Below, one piece after another: positions 43,465 to 56,700 of a stretch of 64,000 nt of DNA; the first letter of the stretch is position 1; each line of letters opens with the position of its first letter. This DNA is from Enchytraeus crypticus (Eukaryota; Annelida; Clitellata; Enchytraeida; Enchytraeidae): NCBI GenBank assembly GCA_905160935.1, contig CAJHZI010000708.1, forward strand, positions 186,001-250,000, written 5' to 3'. Position numbers and translations under genes: made by a program. The notes beneath the pieces were generated by a model that saw nothing but the letters and a program-made list of their open reading frames with translations, ran no database searches and was not told the DNA's origin.

Positions 43465-45369
43465 GATGATATATCGTCGTTGTTTCCTAGATACATTTTC
43501 CAAGGATTGAATTCCTATCGCCGCTGTTAGTTGTGTAGAAATGATGTAGAAAGACTTTTCACATTGATGTTAACACTGCTACACATAGATGTTAGCACTG
43601 CTACACATAGATGTTACACTGCTACAGCTGCTGCTGTTATTGTACAATGCTTCTGTTGCATGTCTCACGTGTCCTAGCTGACTTTGATTGGCTTAACGAA
43701 CACTTGAACCCTGAGTGCCATGGTTTAGATTCCTCATACTTACCCTCTTTTCCACCCTCAAGCTGCAGGCATCGTCAGCTCCTTGTAGTAGTTGCTTTTC
43801 TTTGCTTTACTTCCGGTGTTGTATTTATTTTATATTTTCTTTTGTTACACCGTGTCAATGATCAATTAATTACGTTTACACGTGACCTTGTTGTCTAAAT
43901 GATTAACAGCTCAGCACGTGATGTTGTTGTTTTGACCTCAGTTGCTCGCGAGAAAATGAACGTTAAATATTATGTTGTGCTAGTGGTTAGAAGATGTGCT
44001 TAGTGGCTTCATTTGTGCTTAGTGGTTTCACATGTGCTTAGTGGCTTCAAATGTGCTTAGTGGTTTCACATGTGCTTAGTTTATTATAGTCAACTTGTGG
44101 TCAGTGACTGTATTTATTCCTTTAATTTAAGACTAATTGATTGATTGATTGTCAGCTTATATTGATTGATTAACCGATTGATTGATTGATCGGTCGATTG
44201 ATTGTCAGACTATATTGATTGATATTACGAATTCATTAAACATTTGCATTTATCTCATTTATTATTCGATTTATTTATTCACTTTGAATGATATATTGTT
44301 GCATGAGTAATGATTTATCGACTGATTAGTCAGTTAAAAGATTGATTGATATTTTGCTGATTTTTCAGGTTTCTCTTATTTATTTTTGAGTCGTGTGTAC
44401 ATATTCATTTGATTGTCTGATAGTCGACAACCGTAGGAAATTTTTCATCTTTTTTCTCATTGAATTTTGCATTGATTGAGGTTTATGGTGCTTGATTTAT
44501 TGATTATGCTCTTGCAATCGATTTCAACAGTTTGTTTAATTGATAGAGCATATAGCTCTAATAAACGTAATAGCTCTACTGGTTTTGTCTGTTTTTGGGG
44601 TAAATTGTTGAAGTATAAATTGTATTTGTTATAATTTTAGCCTCTATTTCCAGATGTACTCATAACTTGCCGAACAATTCAAGTAATACTCATTTCTTAT
44701 AAGTCTAATTATTAAAATAATTAATAATTATAATTACTATTTATTAATAAAATCGGTGGCTTGGTTGTCAGCTTATTCCTGGGCTCTCCCGTCACTGACA
44801 TCGCTTTCGAGTGAGGAAACCGACGTTAATTTTACCAGCTTTTTAATTCAAATCCATTAGGCCCACATTAATCTAAAACACACTGAACAATGCTTAGCGT
44901 TTATTGATTAATTTAATTGATTGTTGTAAGATTAATTGATTGATTGATATTCATCTGTCTAATCTCTTCTTAGGACTCTTGTTTGTTATTCACTCTATTT
45001 AACTGTTTTCAATTGAATTTCTGTTCAATTTTATTCTTCCTTTTACAGACTCAGCTACACTGCTAACGATTTGTCAAATAAATTTCAATGTAAAATTTCA
45101 TCTTAGATATGCAGATGAATCTGTAACATCGCGAGATCGATTGATTGATCTATTGATTGATTGATTGATTGGACTCCTCAATGTTCTTCAGTTTATTTGT
45201 TTACTATTTCTTATCGTCATCTTTCTCTTATGTAATAATTAATTATTTATAGTAAATAACATTTTAATTACCTTATCTGCACTGATAGTGTAAAGTGCTA
45301 TGTAAAGTCTCGCGTGTATTTTTATAATAGGACTAGGCCGGTGAAGTGTGTTGCATTCGTGTGGTATAT

Positions 45370-45620
45370 TTGTGGATGTGTATTTATATGACTGTGTATG
45401 ACTGTGTGTGTGACTGTGTATGTAGCTGTGTGTGTGGCTGTGTATGACTGTGTATGTGGCTGTGTATGACTGTGTATGTAGCTGTGTGTGTGGCTGTGTA
45501 TGACTGTGTGTGTGGCTGTGTATGATTGTGTATGTAGCTGTGTGTGTGACTGTGTATGTAGCTGTGTATGTAGCTGTGTATGACTGTGTATGCAGCTGTG
45601 TGTGTGTGTGAGCCTATGAC
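45370..45620. repeat. TG-rich minisatellite (GTGTATGACTGTGTATGTAG)
   Basis: Imperfect 12-30 bp units. The minus-strand His/Thr ORF over it is an artefact. Confidence 0.93.
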
Positions 45621-45829
45621 GCCTGTAGTATGTAGCTGTGTGCTTGCCACGTAGATGCCAGTATTTAGATGTTTCTTGTCTTTATTGCTTCGTATGTGGC
45701 TGCAAATATTTGTAAGAATTAGTTGTAGTTCTGAATGTTGCTGTTGTTGTTGTTGTTGTTGTATGTGGCTGTCCAGTCTGTCAGCTTACTTGTGTGTGTG
45801 TGTGCACTTAGTGTACACTTGTACATGTG

Positions 45830-46090
45830 TGTACATATATCTCTGCATGTACTACTAAGCGTATGTATGCATGGATATGCATGTACTTCTAAGGGTATGT
45901 GTACATGTATCTCTGCATGTACTTCTAAGGGTATGTGTCATGTATCACTGCATGTATTTCTAACGGTATGTGTACATATATCTTAGTATGCATTTCTAAG
46001 GGTATGTGTACATGTATCTGTACGAGTATTTCTAAGGGTATGTGTAAATGTATGTCTGCCTGTATTTCTAAGTGTATGTGTACGTAGTTC
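45830..46090. repeat. 36-bp minisatellite
   Basis: About seven copies containing TTCTAAGGGTATGTGTACAT and TATCTCTGCATGTA. Confidence 0.92.
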
Positions 46091-46971
46091 TCACGCCCTA
46101 TTGATGATGTTGTGCTATATCTCCCTGTAAACAATCTGCGTCATCTTCGCGTTAAGAAACGAGCGTTAAACGCAGGACTAGACGTCCACAAGTTCGCCTT
46201 GACACAGAGAAATGTACGCTAAACCTCTCATTGTTTTTTACTTTTCTACCGCATGTTAATGTGATAGCGTTTTTATATTTTAACGTCTGTTTTATCGTTG
46301 AGGGGTAACATTGGTGACGCTAATATCTTTACAAAGCCGTTTATAAAGTTGTTGAAGGTGTTAACACGAGGAAGCAACAACAACAACATTGTTTTACTAA
46401 AGAACCGTTAGACTTTGTTCAATGTCGCAGGAATTTGTTCGGCTGCAGTGAAATATTAATAAAATGTTTGTGTGATATAAGGATTTAAATTTTTTGTGAA
46501 ATACTAATAATTAAATATGTTTTTGTGATATAAGGGATAGTTGTAATAAAAGTTCCACAAGAGCTACACTCACATCTCTCAAATGCTTTCTATTTATTTC
46601 AACCAAACTCTATATCTCTCTTAGTGCACTGCCTACCTGCAGGTCCGTGACATGAAATACAGTTAGATCATCACGTAGCACGCTATCAACTGTTAACAGA
46701 TTAATATCATCGAGAGATCGGCTAGTAATGAAAGTTTGTGAATAATGATTTATAATGATAGAAGATAATCTGCATACATAGAATACAACAAGATCTATGG
46801 TAACGTCATCAACAACTAGGCTATGCTAATCTCTACCCCACCACCATCACGTGGGCAGTGGAGGACACAGTAAGACACGCAACGATACAGACACACGTAC
46901 GTGCAGGGGGTAGGGACACGTCACAAATCTATTCTCACTTAGTAACAAGCGCATCATAAACATAACACGGC

Positions 46972-47150
46972 AAATTGAATATCTCAACAGCGTAGTGGTA
47001 ACGCCATGAAGTTTTAAAACAGAACATGAGGTGAATTGAATCTCGGCCGAGCCGATCAGAGAGTAAAATCTCGAACATTCACTGGACTGGACTGAAAAAT
47101 ACGACAAATGGTCTAAAATGCCTAACGGTTTAAACATGTGATCTACTTCA
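46972..47150 (+). mobile_element. tRNA-derived SINE, family 2 (copy)
   Basis: CAGCGTAGTGGTAACGCCAT gives the best A-box region. The body ends GCCTAACGGTTTAAACATG. Confidence 0.8.
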
Positions 47151-47397
47151 CAACAGTGTAAATACTTAACTCATGATAAACCTGTCTAGAATACGACTGT
47201 ATTGACTACCACTGCTTCACACTGACTCACTGATTCATCAACACTCAGTCAATAATCTGTCTAATTTAAAATATCAAAATCCATTAATACCAAACCTTAA
47301 AACAACTTAGAAGTGTTAGTATCGATTAACTTGTAAGTTAAACGATCAATCAATCAAATCAGTCAACAAAAATTCATCAGAAAATAATACCAAATTC

Positions 47398-47745
47398 AAA
47401 GGCGTGATGGACAAAACCACGCCCACAATATAGTGATGGACAGAACCACGCCCACAATGTAGTGATGGACAGAACCACGCCCACTATGTAGTGATGGACA
47501 GAACCACGTCCACAATGTAGTGATGGACAGAACCACGCCCACAATGTAGTGATGGACAGAACCACGCCCACTATGTAGTGATGGACAGAACCACGTCCAC
47601 AATGTAGTGATGGACAGAACCACGCCCACAATGGAGTGATGGACAGAACCACGCCCACAATGGAGTGATGGACAGAACCATGCCCACAAAGGAATGATGG
47701 ACAGAACCACGCCCACAATGTAGTGATGGACAGAACCATGTACAG
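47398..47745. repeat. 28-bp minisatellite (CACGCCCACAATGTAGTGAT)
   Basis: About 12 copies of GGACAGAACCACGCCCACAA plus TGTAGTGAT. The two overlapping minus-strand ORFs (FCPSLHCGRGSVHHY) are artefacts. Confidence 0.96.
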
Positions 47746-48162
47746 GAATTTTTAAAATGTAGGCAAACAACAATTTATAAAACTGACTTTCAGATAAACT
47801 TTTCATGATTAGGCCTAACAACTAAAAACTCACAACAGCAATAAACAACAATCTAATCTCAGACTAGCAGTCAAATAATGTATTAAAGCTCACAGGTTGT
47901 CTATTGCACAACAAAGTATCATAGAAACAGTATAACGTATAACAACAAAATTAACACACTCCATCTGGCGAGTGCATAATGAAAAAAAAAAATATTAACA
48001 CTCTGGCGAGTGTATAATGTATAACAACTACAATAAATAAACCCCATCTAGTGAATAACCTCGCCATCACTCTGCCAGTGGTGTCACAAACGTCAAACAC
48101 AATACAATTAGAAGCGTATAGCAATCACTATAAAACGGCTTCTTCACCAGACAGCATTGTAT

Positions 48163-48555
48163 AACATTGTATTAATATCGTATAGGAGTGTATAGCATTG
48201 TATTAATATCGTATAGGAGTGTATAGCATTGTATTAATATCGTATAGGAGTGTATAACATTGTACTAATATTGTATAGGAGTGTAAAGCATTGTATTAAT
48301 ATCGTATAGGAGTGCATAACATTGTATTAAAATCGTATAGGAGTGTATAACATTGTATTAAAATCGTATAGGAGTGTATAACATTGTATTAATATCGTAT
48401 AGGAGTGTATAACATTGTATTAATATCGTATAGGAGTGTATAACATTGTATTAATATCGTATAGGAGTGTATAACATTGTACTAATATCGTATAGGAGTG
48501 CATAACATTGTATTAATATCGTATAGGAGTGCATAACATTGTATTAATATCGCAC
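48163..48555. repeat. 31-bp minisatellite (TATAGGAGTGTATAACATTG)
   Basis: About 13 copies with single-base variants. Confidence 0.96.
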
Positions 48556-48894
48556 ATGAGTTTATAGTTTTGTATATGGATTAGCATGGTATTTGGAGTG
48601 TGCAGCATCGTAAAGATAAAATAATACAAACCTAGCCTATTAAACTAATACAGTACATAATAACGTACTGAATACTGAAACAAAATACACCAGTCCAACA
48701 TACAACAAATACATCAAATGCACAGCCCTTACACTTGTATAGCATTGTATAGAAGTGAATAGCTTTAAATAGGAATGTGTAGCTGTGTATTCTATACAGA
48801 GCTCTTATAGCATTGAATAGAAGTGAATAGCGTTAAATAGGAATGTTTAGAATTGTACAGGAATGTATTGCGTTGAATATGAATGTATAGAGTC

Positions 48895-49132
48895 TTATTT
48901 TTTGTGTTGTGCCCGAGACACTGAAGAACAACTGTTAATCGCACGTGACGTAAGAGGCGACTGAGCAAGAACTGAGGAAGGTAACGTGAAACCACCTCAG
49001 AAGCTGTAGTTTTCCCTAGCCACAGATTATGAATAAGGCCTAGGCTTTGTGAAGGGATTAACTTGTTGAGTCCTCTTGATGGAGCGTGAAAGCAGACTCT
49101 GAGTATGACTATGTGTCTTGGACCTGGAAGTA
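48895..49132 (+). mobile_element. Interspersed repeat family 4 (copy 3)
   Basis: Runs from GTGTTGTGCCCGAGACACTG through TAAGAGGCGACTGAGCAAGA and GAAGGGATTAACTTGTTG to GAGTATGACTATGTGTCTTG. It defines the family together with 33,100-33,365 and 11,488-11,745. Confidence 0.7.
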
Positions 49133-49146
49133 GGTGTATGTGTGTG

Positions 49147-49189
<43 letters not shown>

Positions 49190-49934
49190 GTGGCAAATGT
49201 TGATAAGAACATCAAAACTACCACATCATCATTAGCACAGTAACTACACGCGCAGAATCTACACAAAGACACGAGATATAGACCAGAGATATAGGCCAAC
49301 ACTCTCACACACACACATACACACACCCTACAAGGTGGGTAGCATGAAGACATTCCGACAATACCTACCCCGGTCAATATTCCACTAAATCAACATCAGC
49401 AGAACAAGTCATATTCGGTCAACACTTCACTGAGTCACAGAACTTATTTCATAGGCAAACTCACATAAAGGTATTATGAGATTTCTGTGAAAAACAAATT
49501 TTTTTAAATATTAACTAGATATTCAAAACTAAAAACAACAATGTTAGATATAAAAATACTAATACATCTCTAAACATGTTACGTAGTTTATCTTTGATTG
49601 TATGCCTCGAGGCAACTAATTCATACAGACACAAGCGCACACGTATAACTGAGATTCTAAATACCTATCAGAAATACAAACAATATAAATACATATAAAA
49701 TACACTGCTGCTACCACAATAAAACAAATAAAATACATCTAGCAAATACATTTAGAATACATGAGGCTAGATACTATACATACAAAAATACGCATGGAGA
49801 AAAAGCTCTAAGCTAAGTTTCACGTCTGTGAATGTGTTGCTAGGGACACAGAGAGAATTCTGCTGAGAATTGAACATACAGACTCCCGCGTGCTAAGCAC
49901 TTCGTCCACTTGGTCATCAACCACTCTAAGCCAG

Positions 49935-50078
49935 GTAAAAAGCTAATCGAAAAGCTAATATTAGCATCATGTTCCTCATTCGAAAGAGATGTCAGTGACG
50001 GGCGAGCCCAGGATTTGAACCCCGGACATACTGATTCAGGGTCAAGTATCTTACCGACATCGCTACTAGCTCCAGCCA
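49935..50078 (-). mobile_element. tRNA-derived SINE, family 1 (copy)
   Basis: Contains GGGCGAGCCCAGGATTTGAA and CTTACCGACATCGCTACTAG. It lies 3' of the basigin-like gene. Confidence 0.88.
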
Positions 50079-50394
50079 GACACAGAGTCATTACGCTTAC
50101 ACAAGCACTGCAATCATTATTTGACGTACACTCGCTCACCCACAGGCAATGTCAGGCATGTTGTGAATAGAGTCTACAACAGCTGCAGCAGATCTAAAGA
50201 TCCACCTACACTACAGCTCTCAACATCTCACTGTTAAACACATCTCTACACATGTAAGAGAGATGAAGATCAAGTGAATCTAAAACAACATGCCTGCACT
50301 GACAGACACTTAAACAAGAAAATGTAGATCCAAAACAGTGCAGGTCCAATATCCATAACAAAAGGACCGCTCAATAATATATGGTATAGTTAGG

Positions 50395-50625
50395 TCAGCT
50401 AAAAACATGACCTTACACACACACTCACACACCTATCACACTAAATAACACCCTATCACACTCACACACATCTGTCACACTAGATAACGCTCTATCACAC
50501 ACTCACACATCTATCACACAGCTATCACATTAGGTAACACATCAATCACACACATACACCTATCACACTAGATAACGCTCTATCACACACACACACACAC
50601 AGACACACACACCTATCACACTAAA
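50395..50625. repeat. CA-rich minisatellite (CACCTATCACACTAAATAAC)
   Basis: About seven to eight imperfect units 3' of the basigin-like gene. Confidence 0.9.
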
Positions 50626-50810
50626 TAACGCTCATTCAAAGACAAACAGTCCCAGTACATAGTAAGACATAGACACGCAAGAACAGACGTCACCCAGCAA
50701 GTCTCTACAGGTCTTGGGTTAACAACCACAACAAAGAGCACAACACAGAGCAATAAAGAGAGAGAGAGAGAGAGAGATAAACAGTCCGTATTCTGCTGAG
50801 TCACTCTCAG

Positions 50811-53716
50811 CTATTTCCGATATCTCAGTTTATCCTGAGCCCCGCCTCCTGACCCCCCTGCACTAGCACTGCTGTAGCGCACTTTATCCCCGGCCACGCC
50901 CCCTGTACCACTGCTGCTGTACCTGGGCGAGTGTTGAGCATTTGAGCTTGATGGTCTGACTCCTCTACAATCAATCAACCAATCAATCGATCAGTCAATC
51001 AAGCTCTACAAAATCTCAATCCAGCTCGACAATCAATTAATTAACACTACAACTAATCAATCAAATCTTTATCGTAGAGATTAATTAATTAAACACTACA
51101 ACTAATCAATCATATCTTTATCGTAGAGATTAATTAATTAAACACTACAACTAATCAATCATATCTTTATCATAGAGATTTAGTGGCCACATACTAGTAA
51201 ACTCAGCAGCCAGTATGATTGATATAGAACCAGTGGTTCTACATCAATCAAACATATTCTATATACTTAGATCATAATCATCATCATCATCGTCATCTTC
51301 ATCATCGTCATCTTCATCATCATCATGAAGACGTCCCTGACATTATCCTATGGCGAGGAACCGGACGTTAAATTCTAATCGATTGATTGATTGATCATCA
51401 TCATCTTCCCTTATCTGTCAGTTTAACTAGAGTCGGGATACAAATAAAGCTTCTCTAGTCCTCTCTGTTCCGTAATATATCATCAGTCGATCCTCTATTT
51501 TTCATGTCCCTGTTAACCATCGCATGATGTTTGATGTAGGTGCACATACAGAGAGCTAGACACAGACAGGCGCACACACAGAGTGGTAGACATACAGACA
51601 GGCGCACATACAGAGAGGTAGACACACAGACAGGCGCACTTATAGAGAGGTAGACACACAGACAGGCGCATATACAGAAAGGTAGACACACAGACATACC
51701 TATTTTCTGCAGCTTCCCTCCTCTCTTCCTCTCTCTTCTCTCTCGCTTTCTTTCTCTCGTAGAAATAAATGATGATACACAGCACAATCAGTTCTATGAT
51801 GATCCCCAGTAGAGGCCAAAGAGCTGCTAGCCTACCTGCAATCAACCAATCAAAGAGCTGCTAGCCTACCTGCAATCAACCAATCAAAGAGCTGCTAGCC
51901 TACCTGCAATCAACCAGTCAAAAGCTGCTAGCCTACCTGCAATCAACCAATCAAAGAGCTGCTAGCCTACCTGCAATCAACCAATCACAGAGCTGCTAGC
52001 CTACCTGCAATCAACCAATCACAGAGCTGCTAGCCTATCTGCAATCAACCAATCACAGAGTTGCTAGCCTAGGTGTAATAAACCAATCACAGAGTTGCTA
52101 GCCTAGATGTAATCAACCAATCACAGAGCTACTAGCCTATTTGAATATAACCAATCAACAAAACAATCAACCAATGGAAGAGCTTCTAGCCAACCAATAA
52201 ATATTAAATCAGTAAGCACAAAGCTCTACAACAGATAGAGGTAACGTAGAATAACATTAGACACAAACCTTTAACCCTCAGTAGAACAATACTTTTCTCG
52301 CACTTCAAGCCAAGTTTGCGCAACGTCACGTTGCCAATGACAACGCCCTCTGCCTCCTCCTCGTTGTCCACGGCAACCATGAGGGACCTGAAGTCATAGC
52401 AACCAGTGCAGACGTACTGAGCACGGTCGCTAGAGGTCACGTTGAGGAGCTTCAAGGTCGTGTCATTGAGGCCTGAGACCCTGGATGACCTGGGCGTGTC
52501 TAGGGGCTGTCCATCAACACGGGACCAGCTGACAGAGGGGCGGGGCCAGCCATAGACCCTGCACGACAGGGCCACCTCATCCCCCTCAACAGCATTCACT
52601 GACCGGCCAATCGTACGAGCTCTGGGCGTGGCTACGTTATCAACCAATCAAATCAGTCGTTGATCAACAATCATACAACTAATCTGTAAATTATCATCTA
52701 AACAACTGCCAATTGTCACTCAGCCATTAATCATCAATCAATCAAACAATCATTCGTTAACTGATCAAATAATTAATTAGACATTAATGAATCAATCCAA
52801 TAGTCAATCATTAACTAACTGATCAACCATGAAATAATTAAATTAAAGGATGACTATTAATCTATCAATCAATCAATCAATTAATTAATATATCTCATTC
52901 TACAACATTCACAGTACATAATGCTAAAAGCTCCCATTCAGCATCACTTTTGGACAAAGCCGGCGACATGTTGTCATGTTTTTCGACAGCTGATCAATAG
53001 GTGCTGAGTTCAACTTCAGTGCTCTCCCCGCCACTGACATGTTTTACAAGCAGGAAGCTAATGTTAAGCTTGGCTTTAGCTTCTAGCTTTCAAAGATTAC
53101 ATGGCAAAACTTCAATTTAGAGAATTAACTACACAATTACTGCACGTGTTTTAGTCAAGTTAGAGATTTAACTGTGCAATTACGGCACATGTTCTAGTGC
53201 GAGCTAATGTGCAGCAGTGACACTGATAATATTATTGATAACAGGAATAAGCAGCTAGCGGCTCCTACCGTAAACAGTGACGTTGTATGTGTAGTTATTG
53301 CCATTCTGAAGGTCAAAGTTACACCCATAGTGACCTATGTCTTCCTCATCTAGACAATCAATCGATCAATATCTTTTGCAATCAGTCAATTAATCAATAC
53401 ACACCTCATCTGGACAATCAATCAATCAAACAATCAATATCTTCCTCATCTAGACAATCTGAGTCTATGCAATAAACTTAAAGCAATAAAATCACAAACG
53501 TACTTGCAAGTTAAGCATCATTACAGAGAGGGTGGTAGAAAAGTAGAAAGAGACAGAGAAAGAGACAGAGAGAGAGAAAGTGTGTAAGTTAATCAATAGA
53601 TCACCTAGAATCCCCAGTAGTGTTACTACACAAGTTCTCCACTGGACAGCAACAACAACAACAGAGCCTGTGACTCTACTCAATGAGGAGTTGATTGTGT
53701 GCTACTAGTTAGATTC

Positions 53717-53748
<32 letters not shown>

Positions 53749-56700
53749 ATTCATTGATTCATTGATTCATTCATTCATTCACTGGGACTGTCTCAGAACT
53801 CTCACCAAACACAACACCAGCAACATGCAAATCAAAGTCTATGCAATAGACTTAAAGTAATAAAATCATAAACGCACTTGCAAATTAAGCATCATTAGAG
53901 AGAGCGTGATAAAAAAGGAGAAAGAGACAGAGAAAGACACAGAGAGAGAGATAGAGACAGAGAGAGAGAGAGACAGAGAGAGGAAGATAAAAACAAAGAG
54001 AGAGCGAGACAGAGAGAGAGAGACATACAGGAGTCTTTAATGGTGAGAGTCAGCACTGTAGCACTCTCTAGCTCTGTGTAGTTTGCTGTGTATTTATACC
54101 CCTCCACCACCATCCTGTCTCTATGCGTCTCCATGACGATCATCCCCTCAGAGTCTGTTGCCGTGGTAATGTGCGCTGACCCCTCCCGCACGTGTTCACG
54201 TAGGACTGCACCGTGCCTCACCCAGCGCATGAGCACCGGCCTCACTGTGGCAGCCAGCGAGCAGCCAATCGTCAGCGTCTCTCCTGATCTATTCAATAGA
54301 GCGGGTGTCTCCTCCACTGTCAATCAATCAATCAATCAATCAACCAATCAATCAATAGTCAGCGGCTCTCCTGATCTGTTCAATAGAGCGGGAGTCTCCT
54401 CCACTGTCAATCAATCAATCAATCAATCACTACCAGAAATCACTAAATCACGTCTGATAGTAAATTTGAAACAATCAATCAATAGTTAATTTCACATCTA
54501 ACCTGTGCGACACATCATCAGGGCCTGTCATTTCTGTCACTACGTGTATGTATATTTGCAAGTATATGTTTATGTATATGTGTATGTATATGTGTACGTA
54601 TATGTGTATGTATATGTGTATGTATTTGTGTATGTATAAGCATAAGTGTATGTATATGTGCATGTATATGTGTACGTAAATGTGTACGTAAATGTGTATG
54701 TATATGTGCACGTATATGTGCACGTATATGTGTACGTAAATGTGTACGTATATGTGTAAGTATGTGTACGTAAATGTGTATGTATATGTGTACGTATATG
54801 TGTACGTATATGTGTACGTAAATGTGTACATATATGTGTAAGTATATGTGTACGTATATATGCATGTATGTGTAGGTATAAGTGCACGTATATGTGTATG
54901 TATATGTGCACGTATATCTGTAAGTATATGTGCACGTATATGTGTGTGAATATGTGTATATGTGTACGTATATATGCATGTATGTGTAGGTATAAGTGCA
55001 CGTATATGTGCATGTATATGTGCACGTATATGTGTAAGTATATGTGCACGTATATGTGTATGAATATGTGTATGTGACATACCTGCTAGCACAATCACGT
55101 CTACGACATAGGGCACGTCGTGAGGATGTGTGGAGGGTTCAGTGAGAGCACACTGGTAGGAGCCGCTGTCACGTAATGTCACGTGTTTCTTGTGTAATGT
55201 GCTGTTGAGCACGGGTGATCTCACATATCTACGGTAGGGCGTCGTGTAGAAGCCTGACTCACTCGAGTCATTGATGTGAACGTACGTTGAGCGTCTGTCA
55301 GACTACAACACAGTACAGTACAGTACAACACAGTACAACACAGCACAGTACAGTACAACACGGTACAACACAGTACAATACAGTACAATGCAGTACAGTA
55401 GAGTACAACACAGTACAGTAGAGTACAGAAGAGTACAGTACAGTACAACACAGTACAGTAGAGTACAATACAGTACAATACAGTACAACACAGTACTATA
55501 CAGTACAACATAGTACAATACAGTACAATGCAGTATAACAAAGTCTAAAGAGGGTAAAGTGCAACTCAGTGTAGTACAATTCAGTACAAATAGAGTAAAG
55601 TACAATAAAGTATAAATAGAGTACAGTACAACACAGTACAATACAGAAAAAATAGAGTCCTGTACAACACCGTTCCATAGAGTAAAAATAGAGTACTGTA
55701 CAGTACAGTACTATACAGTAAAAATACAGTACTGGACAGTACTGTACACTACATTAAGAATAGTATAATATAGTAGAAGAACAACAGAGTACATATAAAG
55801 TACTAAATATTCAGTGCAGTTCATCAGAATTCTGTTCAGTAAAGTACAAGAGAGTGCAATGTAATATCAGTAAATACAGAACAATAAGGATGATTATACA
55901 CACAGCTTTACAAATTCTTCAATAGCGTCTTTATTCAACCAACCGCTTTACACAACACTATTGACTAATGTTAATGTGGTATCTTGTATAAATACATTGA
56001 TTGATTGATTGATAAACTAACCTTAAACAGCCAGTTGACCCTTCTGCCCTCGGACTGGGTACAGGTTAATTCTAATGCACCGCCTCTAGCTACATACACA
56101 GGCTGTATATCAGGGGCAGTAACCCTTGTGGTACCTACACATACACACACACATACACACATACATACACACACACATACACACACACACAGGCTGTATA
56201 TCAGGGGCAGTAACCCTTGTGATACCTACACATACACACACACATACATGCACACATACACATACACACGCTGTATATCAGGGGCCGTTATCCTTGTGGT
56301 ACTTACATACACACACACATATATGCACACATACACACACACTTGCACAGGCTGTATATCATGGGCCGTTATCCTTGTGGTACTTACATACACACACACA
56401 TATATGCACACATACACACACACTTGCACAGGCTGTATATCAGGGCAGTAACCCTTGTGGTACCTACACATACACACACACATACACGCACACATACACA
56501 CATATACAGGCTGTATATCAGGGGCCTTTATCCTTGTGGTACCTACACATACACACACACATAACTGCACACATACACAGGCTGTATATCAGGGACTGTT
56601 ATCCTTGTGGTACCTACACATATACACACACATACATGCACACATACACATACATACACAGGCTGCATATCAGGTGCCGTTATCCTTGTGGTACCTACAC

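Larger units (their letters stand above)
43415..46970. other. Downstream flank of malic enzyme, non-coding
   Basis: A (GA)n tract sits directly after the stop (43,415-43,462). Then come (GATT)n-rich sequence, a truncated family 1 SINE (44,755-44,846), a TGTATG-type repeat (45,370-45,620) and a 36-bp minisatellite (45,830-46,090). The malic enzyme 3' UTR must start here, but no polyadenylation site can be fixed. Confidence 0.6.

Noticed and set aside
47377-47821. Two overlapping minus-strand ORFs rich in FCPSLHCGRG
   Set aside because: 28-bp minisatellite read in two frames.
48163-48555. 31-bp regular array considered as CRISPR
   Set aside because: Units are contiguous with no unique spacers; ordinary minisatellite.
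54475-55224. Long minus-strand His/Tyr/Thr ORFs
   Set aside because: Six- to twelve-bp TATGTG repeats in basigin intron 3. Only the exon 3 segment (55302-55083) is real coding sequence.
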